Shown: positions 55,943-64,000 of the stretch, one piece after another
Numbering within the stretch: the stretch's first letter is position 1
How the letters are laid out: every line of letters starts with the position of its first letter
From: Synechococcus sp. PCC 7335
Lineage (GTDB): Bacteria; Cyanobacteriota; Cyanobacteriia; Phormidesmidales; Phormidesmidaceae
DNA: 64,000 bases
NCBI RefSeq assembly: GCF_000155595.1
Contig: NZ_DS989904.1
Span: 2,318,925-2,382,924 of the forward strand
Reading direction: 5' to 3'
Program-made: the position numbers and the translations under genes
The notes under the pieces: generated by a model
What the model saw: only the letters and a program-made list of their open reading frames with translations
What the model was told of the DNA's origin: nothing
Database searches by the model: none

Positions 55943-56545
55943 ATGGGTAGTTCCTCCCAAGTTAAAGCAATCATTGGCCAGGCTCTGCCTTTGGTTGGCA
56001 ACGATATTGATACCGACCGGATTATTCCAGCTAGATTCTTGCGGGCGGTCACATTTGATGGACTAGGCGATCAGGTTTTTGCAGACGATCGTCAGCAGCT
56101 AGCAGATCATCCGTTTAACCAGCCGCAGTACCAGAACGCAAAAATATTAGTGGTCAACCGTAACTTCGGCTGCGGCTCTTCGAGAGAACATGCGCCTCAG
56201 GCGATCGCTCGATGGGGAATTCAAGCTCTAGTAGGAGAAAGCTTTGCCGAAATCTTTTTCGGGAACTGTGTGGCGATGGGCGTTCCCTGTGTAACAGCGT
56301 CCCCTGACAGTATTAGCGCTTTGCAATCAGCTATAGTGGCAGACCCAACTGTAGAAGTTACGCTTAATTTAGAAAAGATGAGCGTCATTGCTAGAACGCT
56401 GTCTATCCCAGTTGAGATGAGTACAGGCCCTAGACAGATGTTCTTGAATGGCACTTGGGACGCCTGCGCACAGCTAGTGGCCCAGGCTAGTGCGATTGAT
56501 CGCACTGCTAAGAGTCTTCCTTATGTAAGGTGGGCAAGCCAGTAA
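55943..56545 (+). CDS. leuD: 3-isopropylmalate dehydratase small subunit
   Basis: 200 residues with the LeuD fold: GNDIDTDRIIPARFL, LVVNRNFGCGSSREHAPQAIARW and FAEIFFGNCVAMGVP. With LeuC it isomerises 2- to 3-isopropylmalate in leucine synthesis. It lacks its own cysteine cluster, as expected for the small subunit. leuC and leuB are not in the window, and the LeuB-like gene at 6223 is separate. Confidence 0.95.
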   Translation: MGSSSQVKAIIGQALPLVGNDIDTDRIIPARFLRAVTFDGLGDQVFADDRQQLADHPFNQPQYQNAKILVVNRNFGCGSSREHAPQAIARWGIQALVGESFAEIFFGNCVAMGVPCVTASPDSISALQSAIVADPTVEVTLNLEKMSVIARTLSIPVEMSTGPRQMFLNGTWDACAQLVAQASAIDRTAKSLPYVRWASQ

Positions 56546-56585
56546 GAGATTGCTCCGGTGGGTCAGCTCTCAGAAAGCAGACAAA

Positions 56586-57098
56586 CTAACTTTGTGTCCC
56601 TATTTCTTCGCTCTTTATCTCTCCGCTCTTTTGCCACTTTGAGTAAGGATGCTTCACTAGGCTAGCGTTGTAGTACTTTGTTTGGCCTGAGACTTCTGCG
56701 CCGATCCAGTCTGGGATATCAACCGTTTGAGACTCGGACATAAGTTCTACTTCAGCAATGATCAGCCCTGCGTTCTCCCCTTTGAACTCATCTATTTCCC
56801 AGACATGCGCCCCAAAGGGTAATCTATACCGAACTTTTTCAATCAGAGGCTGTACGCAGAGCGTATCCAACATTTCTCTAGCATCAGCAAGTGGAATTGG
56901 GTATTCAAATTCAGCTCTGCTCAAGCCTTCCGCCGGGCCTTTGATGGTCAGATAGCCCAATTCGCCTACAATTCGAACGCGAACGCTTTGACCTTCAACA
57001 GCAGTCGCAATGTACCCTTGGGAGTAGAGTCGGCCGACTGCATTGGCTCGCCAGCTATCGGAGATAACAAGAAACTTTCGTTCCGTTTCCTTTGCCAT
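56586..57098 (-). CDS. CYTH domain protein
   Basis: A 170-residue CYTH/triphosphate tunnel metalloenzyme. The N-terminal ETERKFLV is the ExExK-like motif, followed by VRVRIVGELGYLTIKGPAEGLSRAEFEYPI and VWEIDEFKGENAGLIIAEVEL. These enzymes hydrolyse inorganic triphosphate or similar linear phosphates; the bacterial NE0553-like group acts on tripolyphosphate. It converges with leuD. No partner gene is adjacent. Confidence 0.9.
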   Translation of the reverse strand: MAKETERKFLVISDSWRANAVGRLYSQGYIATAVEGQSVRVRIVGELGYLTIKGPAEGLSRAEFEYPIPLADAREMLDTLCVQPLIEKVRYRLPFGAHVWEIDEFKGENAGLIIAEVELMSESQTVDIPDWIGAEVSGQTKYYNASLVKHPYSKWQKSGEIKSEEIGTQS

Positions 57099-57274
57099 TG
57101 TTTAATTCCTCTGCCGCTATCCTGTAGGCTTTAACTGTAAGTTTGTATCTGCGGGACTTCAACTACAGCTGATAAGGCTCTATATCTACAGAGTGTCTGA
57201 AGCGAAACAGCTAGAACCGCAGCTAAAACATTCTAGCTAAACCGCCTGACTGTCCAGTCACCTCACGTTTTGCC

Positions 57275-58246
57275 CTACTTCAGCCTTCTTAGAACATATT
57301 CTGAAATGTCTTCTAACGCCTGACGCGATGCTGACGGCGGCAGGTTACTTAGACACTCAACAGCATGACGGACATGTGTCTTTGCTAGTACTCTAGAGCG
57401 TTCAATTCCCTGACTATTGTTGACTAACTCAATTGCCTGCTCAAAATCTTCTGGTTCAGAAAACTGTCGCTCAATTAACGTCTTCAGATAGGGTACTTCC
57501 TCTAAAGCGTAAAGCGCAGGCGCAGTCAGATTGCCACTAAGCAAGTCAGAGCCGGCCGGCTTACCTAGAACATCATCAGAGCTAGTGAAGTCTAAAATAT
57601 CATCTACAACTTGATAGGCCAGGCCCAAACTACGACCAAACTGATACAGATTTTCAGCCATGTGGTCAGAGACTTCACTCAGTACGCCTACCGCTTTAGC
57701 GCTGTTAGCAATCAAGGTCGCTGTCTTGTAATAGCTTTTCTCAAGATATGCATCTATTGTCAACGTGGTATCAAAATGCTTCAGACCCTGGCGGATTTCA
57801 CCCTCAGCGAGATCCATGATCACCCTAGAGAGCAGTTTCACAACTTCCAAGTTGTCTAAATTAGCCAGATACCAAGAGGACTGTGCAAATAGGAAATCAC
57901 CCGCAAGTACAGCCACTTTATTCCCAAAGCGACTGTGTACGGTGTCTACGCCCCGCCTAGTCGACGATTCATCTACAACGTCGTCATGAACAAGACTCGC
58001 TGTATGGATCATCTCTGTGATCTCAGCAAGGCGGCGGTGACGACCCGTAATCCCTTGATCCGGCTGAGTGGCCCTTGCTAGCAGCAGGACTATTGCTGGA
58101 CGAATACGCTTGCCGCCTGCGCCAAAAAGGTGTTCGGCAGCTGCATAAAGGATCTTGTGACGAGCACCCACAAGATTTTTGAGGTTGTCAGTTAGTAGTG
58201 CTAGGTCGGCTTCTACAGGCAGAAAAAGAGAGGTGGCTGAGGTCAT
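57275..58246 (-). CDS. sds: All-trans polyprenyl (solanesyl-type) diphosphate synthase
   Basis: A 323-residue isoprenyl diphosphate synthase: GAGGKRIRPAIVLLLARA, the first aspartate motif HDDVVDESSTRRG, a KTATLIANSAKAVG segment and the second motif YQVVDDILDFTSS. In cyanobacteria this class makes the C45 tail of plastoquinone and sometimes phylloquinone precursors. Residues before the first aspartate motif allow long chains. The start is the ATG at 58246. It is separated from murI by 933 bases, although the two are often adjacent. Confidence 0.92.
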   Translation of the reverse strand: MTSATSLFLPVEADLALLTDNLKNLVGARHKILYAAAEHLFGAGGKRIRPAIVLLLARATQPDQGITGRHRRLAEITEMIHTASLVHDDVVDESSTRRGVDTVHSRFGNKVAVLAGDFLFAQSSWYLANLDNLEVVKLLSRVIMDLAEGEIRQGLKHFDTTLTIDAYLEKSYYKTATLIANSAKAVGVLSEVSDHMAENLYQFGRSLGLAYQVVDDILDFTSSDDVLGKPAGSDLLSGNLTAPALYALEEVPYLKTLIERQFSEPEDFEQAIELVNNSQGIERSRVLAKTHVRHAVECLSNLPPSASRQALEDISEYVLRRLK

Positions 58247-59179
58247 GGAAAACGCGACTCAGGCGAATTAAGTTACGAAATTTTAAGCTGTCTGTTCTTA
58301 TTCTAAGCTATTGTGCTGGTAAAGGAACGAGTCCTCTCCGAAGGAAGCGGAGCGATGCTTTAACTTCGCTCATCATAATCTCTGAGTAGTAATACCTGCG
58401 GATGTTTGACAGATAGGTTGAAAAAGTGAGCTGCACAAATTCTCATCGTCAAACACCCCAACAATTAGCCAAATCTTATGTTAATCTATAGATAATTAAG
58501 ATTTTCTGTTCAAAGCCTGATAGTACTCGCTGGTCATTCTTGACTAGGTAAGTGGCTACGGAGCTACCCTATTCAGCGAGACAGGTTCAGTAAGACAGGT
58601 TCTTCCTAAAAGTCAGCTTCAGTCTTCTTTAGTCCGCGTAAGGTCAATATTCTTGGTTCAGGGATTGCCCTACTTTCAAATCAAGAAAGTATTGATTATT
58701 CAGCTCAAGGACTAAACGTTAGGCAACGAATCATCTGTAGGTATCCTACTTCCACAAAGGCAGCCGCATAGAAGGTTCTACTTTTTGGTAAGCCAGAGGG
58801 TTATTCAGGCTGCTGGCTAGGTTCAGCTGCAAACTTGGCTAACTAGCTTGTCAGGGGTTTGATCCGATTATCTTCCCACAGTCTTAGCTCAAGACTACTT
58901 ACATCAAAGAAACTTTCGAAGGAGATTCTATCTTTGGTGTTTTTTCTCTAATGTTGATGTTCTCTTTACTGTGCTTGCCATGCTGCACTTCTCTAGCGCC
59001 AACCCGATCACAATTGTTATTCCAGCCTTAGTCTATTTGTTTCTAATTTACTTGGTTATGATGTTCATGAGTACCGGAGCATCCGACACTTAGCCGCTTC
59101 TATCGGCTGTTACATCCTTCTAGAAGGTAAAAGGGTATACCGGGTCTGCATCCTCTAACATCATGCCATGTGCATTTCT
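58247..59179. other. 933-bp region between sds and murI
   Basis: There is no large gene. A tandem near-repeat, cagcgagacaggtt and cagtaagacaggtt, lies at 58574-58601. A 37-residue hydrophobic frame at 58980-59093 is listed separately. The rest has no recognisable hairpin or promoter by eye, although the promoter of sds must be here. Confidence 0.5.
58980..59093 (+). CDS. Possible 37-residue single-helix membrane protein
   Basis: ATG at 58980; a GTG at 58971 in the same frame is also possible. The product reads MLHFSSANPITIVIPALVYL then FLIYLVMMFMSTGASDT, one transmembrane helix. AAGGAG lies at 58919-58924, much too far upstream for this ATG. Small photosynthetic or NDH subunits have this form, but no match was recognised. 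It may be spurious. Confidence 0.25.
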   Translation: MLHFSSANPITIVIPALVYLFLIYLVMMFMSTGASDT

Positions 59180-60103
59180 TTACGCTTGTTGCCTAGGGGT
59201 AGCAGGCGTTTTTTTGCGATCGCCTCTTTGGAAAGAGACTGGGCGAATCTTCTCTAACACAGCCATTTCGAGCGTCTCTACAGAAACCTGTTTAACAAAG
59301 GGGCGATAGCCTAGCCATTGCTGTGAAACCTTAGCAAACTTTAGTGGGTCACCGCTGACATAAAATTCCGTAGGTGTTGCACCTGTTTCAACCGCGTTAG
59401 AATTACATAATCCTAAGATTTCAAGCTCCTGAGCAGCTGCCACGCTTAAATGCTTTGCTGGATCAACGAGTTTGATTCGGGTTGGTAGAATCTGCTTGAA
59501 CACTGGCGCAAGGTGCGGATAGTGAGTGCATCCATAGACTAGAGTATCAATGCCTGCTGCGATTAGCGGTTCTAAATAGCGTTTGGCTACTGTCAGCGTA
59601 TAGGGATCGTAGCTGCGGCCACTCTCAATTAGCGGCACGAATTCAGGACAGCCTACCTGCCAAACTCTAATTGTCGAATCAATTTCCTGCACAGCCTGTA
59701 GATAGGCATCGCTCTTAGCGGTCGCCTCAGTCGACACTACCCCAATTCGCTTGCCAGTCTTGACTGCGCCTCTAGCACCCGGTAAGACAATCCCTAAGAT
59801 CGGAATTGGAAACTCTGATCGCACTTCTTCTAGAACTAGCGCCGAGCTTGTATTACAGGCCATGACAATCAGCTTTACCTCTAGACGAATCATCCAGGCA
59901 ATGATTTCACGAACGAATCTTAAGATCTCACTTTTAGAACGGTTACCGTAAGGCACCCTAGCCGTATCCCCAAAGTAAATAATTGATTCAGCAGGCAAAT
60001 GACTGCGCATTTCACGGAGTACCGTCAGCCCACCGACGCCACTATCAAAGACACCAATCTTAAAATTGGAGCGTAGCTTGCTGGAAAGAGCCGGGATACT
60101 CAT
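59180..60103 (-). CDS. murI: Glutamate racemase
   Basis: 307 residues. It makes D-glutamate for peptidoglycan. Motifs: IGVFDSGVGGLTVLREM, YFGDTARVPYGNRS, VMACNTSSALVLEEV (first catalytic Cys) and VYGCTHYPHLAPVFKQI (second Cys). The family core is complete; the last 35 residues are a longer, basic tail. It lies on the same strand as sds but 933 bases upstream. Confidence 0.97.
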   Translation of the reverse strand: MSIPALSSKLRSNFKIGVFDSGVGGLTVLREMRSHLPAESIIYFGDTARVPYGNRSKSEILRFVREIIAWMIRLEVKLIVMACNTSSALVLEEVRSEFPIPILGIVLPGARGAVKTGKRIGVVSTEATAKSDAYLQAVQEIDSTIRVWQVGCPEFVPLIESGRSYDPYTLTVAKRYLEPLIAAGIDTLVYGCTHYPHLAPVFKQILPTRIKLVDPAKHLSVAAAQELEILGLCNSNAVETGATPTEFYVSGDPLKFAKVSQQWLGYRPFVKQVSVETLEMAVLEKIRPVSFQRGDRKKTPATPRQQA

Positions 60104-60646
60104 AAGTAAAAATACTCAATCTAATAAATGAATAAATGTTCTCTAGAGTTTAGTAGGATTTGGAAACTTTACCAGTCCTAATTTTCAACTACAGAAAAGA
60201 TTTTTTGTACGTATCTTAGAAGAAAGAACTTTTCATACCACTAAGCGCACTTATCTTAGGCGAGTACTGATTAAGGGGTACTTAGTTAGGTGCCTAAGCT
60301 TGTTCTTGCCGTCGAGAACTCTACGGAGATTATGCGTGAACTAACGCACTTTCCCTATATACCTTTTGTAGAAATCGTTTAGTCTTACTGCCCGTAAAAC
60401 TACGGGCGGAGAAAAGATACGAGTTTGTCAAAAGGATGCCCTATAGCTATCCTAAACTCGCATACTCGAAAGACTTATAGCTTTCTAAAAGGCTGTGGGA
60501 GCTACGACTTGCTAAGTAAAAACACATTTCATGCCCAAATTTCCGAAAAAAAGCCTGAACCTACATAGAAATTAGATCTACGCAGACTCAAGCTCTTCAT
60601 TGGGTAAATATCTCCAGCCTTTGCCTAGGAAAACCTTATAGTTCAG
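60104..60646. other. Intergenic region between murI and the cation/proton antiporter
   Basis: No gene was seen in 543 bases. A short hairpin with a 7-bp stem (gcccgta 60390-60396 and tacgggc 60401-60407) around AAAC has no clear T run on either strand. The promoter of murI should lie in the part near 60104-60200. Confidence 0.4.
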
Positions 60647-62110
60647 CTAAACATCAGTAGAAGTTGCGACAGTGGAAGCCTCTCCAATCGGTAGCTCTCT
60701 GCTTGAGGGAGTCGCCTCTAATACATCGCCATCGTCGTTATCGCTATCGAATACTAGCCTCAGTAGCGGTGGGGCAATAAACGTCGTCACAATGACCATG
60801 ACAATAATGGCAGCATCTAACGATTCAGATAAAACGCCACTGGCTGCACCTACACCTGCAAACACCAGACCCACTTCTCCCCTGGGAATCATGCCAAACC
60901 CAATGGCTAGTCGATTGATTCCGGGCTGACCAAATACAGCGAATCCGGTAACTGTCTTACCTAGAATAGCGATTACCACCAAGAAGGACGCAATAATCAG
61001 TCCCTCCCGATTAGCGGGCTCCAACGGATTCAATACACTAATATCTGTCTGCGCACCCACTGTTACAAAGAAAATAGGAACTAGCATATCGGCTATGGGC
61101 GTGATCTGCTCTTCTAACTCTCGCCGCTTTGAAGTCTCAGCCAAAATTAAGCCTGCCGCGAACGCGCCCAGAATCGTTTCTAACTGAATTGCAGCGGCAA
61201 TATAGGACAGTACAAACGCAAAAATTAGCGAGCTGATGATCAGCTGACCCCTAGTCTGCAGCTGATCGACTAAGGAAACAAATAGTGGGCTAAGCAAACG
61301 TCCAATAAAAATAGATCCAACTAGAAAAGCAGCGGCGCCCAAAACTAGATAGACCACATTCAAAATCTCAATCTCGCCTGTCTTAGCTAGGCTAGCAACC
61401 ACTGCCAGCACAATAATGCCAAGGACGTCGTCTAACACGGCTGCGCCAATAATGATCTGGCCTTCCTTAGAACTCAGCTGCTGCATTTCGGCCAACACCT
61501 TGGCTGTAATGCCAATACTCGTTGCCGTTAGCGCTGCACCTGCAAATACAGCCGGAATAGTTCCAATACCAAAAAAAACAATTAGACCGGCTGTTCCGGC
61601 TACAAATGGAACGACTACACCAATTATGGCGACTACAGCAGCTTGCGGGCCGACCCGAATGAGTTCTTTCAAGTCTGATTCCAACCCAATCTCAAACAGC
61701 AAAATAATGACGCCTAGCTCAGCTAGTACCGATAAAGCTTCGCTTTCGCCGTTAAAGACCATCTGCAAACTTTCTGGGTTTAGATGAGCTGTCATCTGGA
61801 TGATATTCATCAGAGCAGAGGCAGGCATCTCTGGTCCTTCTGGAAAGACAATAAGATGAAGGGCAGACACACCGACGACTACCCCACCTACTAGCTCACC
61901 TAGTACAGCAGGTAGGTTTAGCCGAGCACATAGCTCCCCGCCGACTTTCGCCGCAATAAAGACTGTAATCAGACTGAGCAGTACGCCTGCAATTACAAAT
62001 GAACCAACTTCTGCCTCGTCAACTTCAGCGAGAAGGGGAATTGTATCTGTCCATGGCCCATGCCATAGCAAGTTGTGGATTGGAATAGGCCAGCCAATAG
62101 GATCGATCAT
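60647..62110 (-). CDS. Cation:proton antiporter, CPA2 (KefB/NapA-like) family
   Basis: A 487-residue membrane protein with about 12 helices. Family signatures: LNLPAVLGELVGGVVVGVSA, LFEIGLESDLKEL, FAGAALTATSIGITAKVLAE, GAAVLDDVLGIIVLAVVAS (Asp pair) and LGAFAAGLILAETSKR. It lacks a C-terminal RCK/TrkA domain, so regulation by NAD is unlikely. It should exchange Na+ or K+ for protons. A second, unrelated CPA1 antiporter lies at 19-20 kb. Confidence 0.93.
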   Translation of the reverse strand: MIDPIGWPIPIHNLLWHGPWTDTIPLLAEVDEAEVGSFVIAGVLLSLITVFIAAKVGGELCARLNLPAVLGELVGGVVVGVSALHLIVFPEGPEMPASALMNIIQMTAHLNPESLQMVFNGESEALSVLAELGVIILLFEIGLESDLKELIRVGPQAAVVAIIGVVVPFVAGTAGLIVFFGIGTIPAVFAGAALTATSIGITAKVLAEMQQLSSKEGQIIIGAAVLDDVLGIIVLAVVASLAKTGEIEILNVVYLVLGAAAFLVGSIFIGRLLSPLFVSLVDQLQTRGQLIISSLIFAFVLSYIAAAIQLETILGAFAAGLILAETSKRRELEEQITPIADMLVPIFFVTVGAQTDISVLNPLEPANREGLIIASFLVVIAILGKTVTGFAVFGQPGINRLAIGFGMIPRGEVGLVFAGVGAASGVLSESLDAAIIVMVIVTTFIAPPLLRLVFDSDNDDGDVLEATPSSRELPIGEASTVATSTDV

Positions 62111-62397
62111 GCTGTTTGCGACAACTCATCGTAGTCTAATTTACAGGAGTCACCTACCTATATTTTGTTCATTTAGTCATAAGCTGTCATTTTAAGCTGA
62201 TCTAAAGCGGTTAGTTTCCTATAACCGTTTCACAATTCATTCTCCATGAAGAGCTGCTCCGCTTGTGCTACACAGTTTGTAGACAGTTTTTGTAGATAGC
62301 TACTTCATAGATGGCTACGTTCACAAGGTAGCGACTAGATATCAATATCCAGCATTGAGTGGTAGATAGATCGAGAAATGACGTTCGATTGAGCACT

Positions 62398-63210
62398 CTA
62401 ACCGAAGACGCGATGCTGCAAGGATGGCATCTGACGTCGGACCTGCTCTATGCGGGATGGATGAATTTCTGCGATCGCCATCCCTACAGTGTCACCCGCA
62501 TCCGCCAAAGTAATTCCCCAAGGATCTATAATCATTGCGTGCCCATGGGACTGTCGACGGGCGTTATGAAATCCAGTTTGAGCAGGCGCAATCATATAGC
62601 ACGTGTTCTCAATTGCTCGAGCTTGTAGAAGCACTTGCCAGTGGTCTTTTCCGGTAAACGCCGTAAAAGCAGCAGGCACGATCAGTACCTCAGCTCCAGC
62701 CTTCGATAGCTGACGGTACAGCTCAGGAAAGCGAACGTCATAGCATACAGAAATTCCTAGTTGACCTAGCCGATCAGATTTGTAGACTTCGGGCATAGCT
62801 GTACCCGAAGTCACACGAGCAGATTCTTGGTAAGTATTTCCATCAGGTAGATTGACGTCAAATAGGTGAACTTTCTCGTATCTTAAAAGCTCTTCCCCAT
62901 TAGCATTGACCAGGATTGCCGTATTATAAGTCCGACTATCTGGAGAAGGAACGGGATAGCCTCCGCCCAGTAAAGTGATTCGATATCGCTGAGCCATCGT
63001 TTTGATGAACTTCTCACTGGCCGCTCGAATGTTCTCTGCCTGACTAAACTTTGCTTCCTCATCACCTAAGAAAGAAAAGTTCTCAGGTAATGTGACTAGC
63101 TCAGCGCCTCGGCGGGTAGCTAGATCGATAAGCTCCTCCGCCTGAGCTAGATTCTTTTCGAGATCGGGCACGCTGGTCATTTGTAGCGCAGCTGCCAAGT
63201 AGGGCTTCAT
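62398..63210 (-). CDS. Carbon-nitrogen hydrolase (nitrilase/Nit family)
   Basis: 270 residues, full length for Nit-type omega-amidases. Catalytic triad: Glu in VTLPENFSFLG, Lys in RYEKVHLFDV and Cys in GISVCYDVRFPELYR. Conserved AAFTAFTGKDHWQVLLQARAIENT and SHGHAMIIDPWG. The group includes Nit1/Nit2 enzymes that hydrolyse deaminated glutathione or omega-amides, so repair of metabolites is likely. It is alone on its strand. Confidence 0.94.
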   Translation of the reverse strand: MKPYLAAALQMTSVPDLEKNLAQAEELIDLATRRGAELVTLPENFSFLGDEEAKFSQAENIRAASEKFIKTMAQRYRITLLGGGYPVPSPDSRTYNTAILVNANGEELLRYEKVHLFDVNLPDGNTYQESARVTSGTAMPEVYKSDRLGQLGISVCYDVRFPELYRQLSKAGAEVLIVPAAFTAFTGKDHWQVLLQARAIENTCYMIAPAQTGFHNARRQSHGHAMIIDPWGITLADAGDTVGMAIAEIHPSRIEQVRRQMPSLQHRVFG

Positions 63211-63498
63211 AAGTCTCTATTGCCATTAGGACACAGCTTATAATTGTAAGACGTGGGTTGACTCGTTTACGCTTTTTATTAGGCGCTTCGACTGATTAAG
63301 CGATTTATTGCCTTAGCAATAGGAAAGGAAAATTAGCAGGGCTCTTTGGAAAGTCAACTGTCCACACTTGACAGTAGGTAGCTTTTACAGCGATTATGTT
63401 TGTTCGTGAAAATGCTCGAACCAGGTAAAAAGTGCTGTGTCTAAACTTAGATAAGACAGCCTACCTCTACGGCAATTTAGAGTGAGAATAGAAAAAAC

Positions 63499-63870
63499 AT
63501 GGCGTATGCAATCATTGCAGCAGGCGGTACTCAGCTTAGAGTTGAGCCAGGACGATTTTATGATATCAATCGTCTACCGATGGAAGCAGATGAAAAGATT
63601 ACGATTGATAAGGTCTTGATGGTTGAAAACGCTGGCGAAGTCAGTATTGGTCAGCCACTAGTAGAAGATGCTTCAGTCAGTGGAACGATTGTTAGCCATC
63701 TGCGCGGCAAGAAGGTTATTGTCTATAAGATGCAGCCAAAGAAGAAGACTCGTAAAAAGCAGGGACATCGTCAAGATCTCACCCGAGTGATGATTGATTC
63801 GATTACGGTAGGTGGTAACACGATCTCGTCTGATTCTTCTGATGGCAGCGATTCCGACAGCAGCGATTAA
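63499..63870 (+). CDS. rplU: 50S ribosomal protein L21
   Basis: 123 residues. The L21 core is clear: MAYAIIAAGGTQLRVEPGRF, DKVLMVENAGEVSIGQPLV and IVYKMQPKKKTRKKQGHRQD. The body ends near residue 105 with the family segment TRVMIDSI, and a tail of roughly 15 residues, mostly Ser/Asp/Gly, follows. Ribosomal L21 binds 23S rRNA. In bacteria rplU is usually followed by rpmA (L27), which would be just beyond the window. Confidence 0.97.
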   Translation: MAYAIIAAGGTQLRVEPGRFYDINRLPMEADEKITIDKVLMVENAGEVSIGQPLVEDASVSGTIVSHLRGKKVIVYKMQPKKKTRKKQGHRQDLTRVMIDSITVGGNTISSDSSDGSDSDSSD

Positions 63871-64000
63871 TTTCTCAGTGATTGATTTTATGAATGGCTA
63901 TTTGGGATCAGCTTGGTAGATAGCCCAAAAGTCAATTCAGTCTTAGCAACTAGTCACAAGATTCAGTAACCAGTTAGAAATACAGGAGCTCTAAAGGCTA

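Noticed and set aside
58198..58389. 63-residue plus-strand frame overlapping the sds start
   Set aside because: It overlaps the sds N terminus antisense and lacks motif or ribosome site.

Overview
The window is cyanobacterial chromosome. It carries psbD-psbC, ycf4, an NDH-1 ndhD gene, a long-chain prenyl diphosphate synthase of the plastoquinone type, a cyanobacterial glycogen branching enzyme, GlcE-like and Rcp1-like proteins. The HIP1 palindrome GCGATCGC recurs throughout (for example 583-590, 4628-4635, 24896-24903). The mix of large sensor kinases, a type I polyketide synthase and secreted adhesin-like proteins fits a filamentous or Leptolyngbya/Synechococcus-PCC-7335-like lineage. That placement is inference; the sequence alone does not give the species.

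Layout. 1-10.9 kb: the 3' part of a highly reducing polyketide synthase (AT-DH-ER-KR-ACP) ending in a PLP-dependent alpha-oxoamine synthase domain. It is translationally coupled to an isopropylmalate-dehydrogenase-like gene. A PagL-like outer-membrane barrel, a MAPEG protein, a FabF-like ketosynthase (opposite strand) and a lipoprotein cyclophilin follow. 11-15 kb: ycf4 divergent from the overlapping psbD/psbC operon, which ends in a strong hairpin. 15.2-25 kb: mostly minus-strand genes: AI-2E family permease, a tiny hydrophilic protein, DNA topoisomerase IB, a Na+/H+ antiporter, a 1059-residue repeat-containing membrane protein and a BrkB/YihY protein. 25.2-32.6 kb: a five-gene signalling island (NarL-type regulator, PAS histidine kinase, Rcp1-like receiver, two receiver-histidine kinases). 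32.8-38.6 kb: CsbD-like stress protein, a single-helix membrane protein, a complete IS982-family element with a perfect 6-bp target duplication, Dps, GlgB and a secreted hypothetical protein. 38.8-45.4 kb: PPC-domain secreted protein, two small CxxC proteins, a GST/GlcE pair, a DUF4230 protein and an overlapping retropepsin-like protease/RimK ligase pair. 45.7-55.9 kb: ndhD, a small membrane protein, a 1079-residue FG-GAP/UnbV/DUF4114 protein, tldD-tldE and cobS. 55.9-64 kb: leuD, a CYTH protein, a polyprenyl synthase, murI, a second cation/proton antiporter, a nitrilase-family hydrolase and rplU, which starts an operon running off the window.

Most genes are housekeeping or photosynthetic. 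The least explained parts are the PKS-AOAS/dehydrogenase pair at the left edge (possibly a sphingoid-like amino-ketone lipid pathway), the repeat protein at 20.5-23.7 kb, the signalling island, the composition switch inside the FG-GAP gene, and a recurring pattern of short perfect or near-perfect tandem duplications in intergenic and leader DNA. No tRNA, rRNA, CRISPR array or recognisable riboswitch was found by eye.
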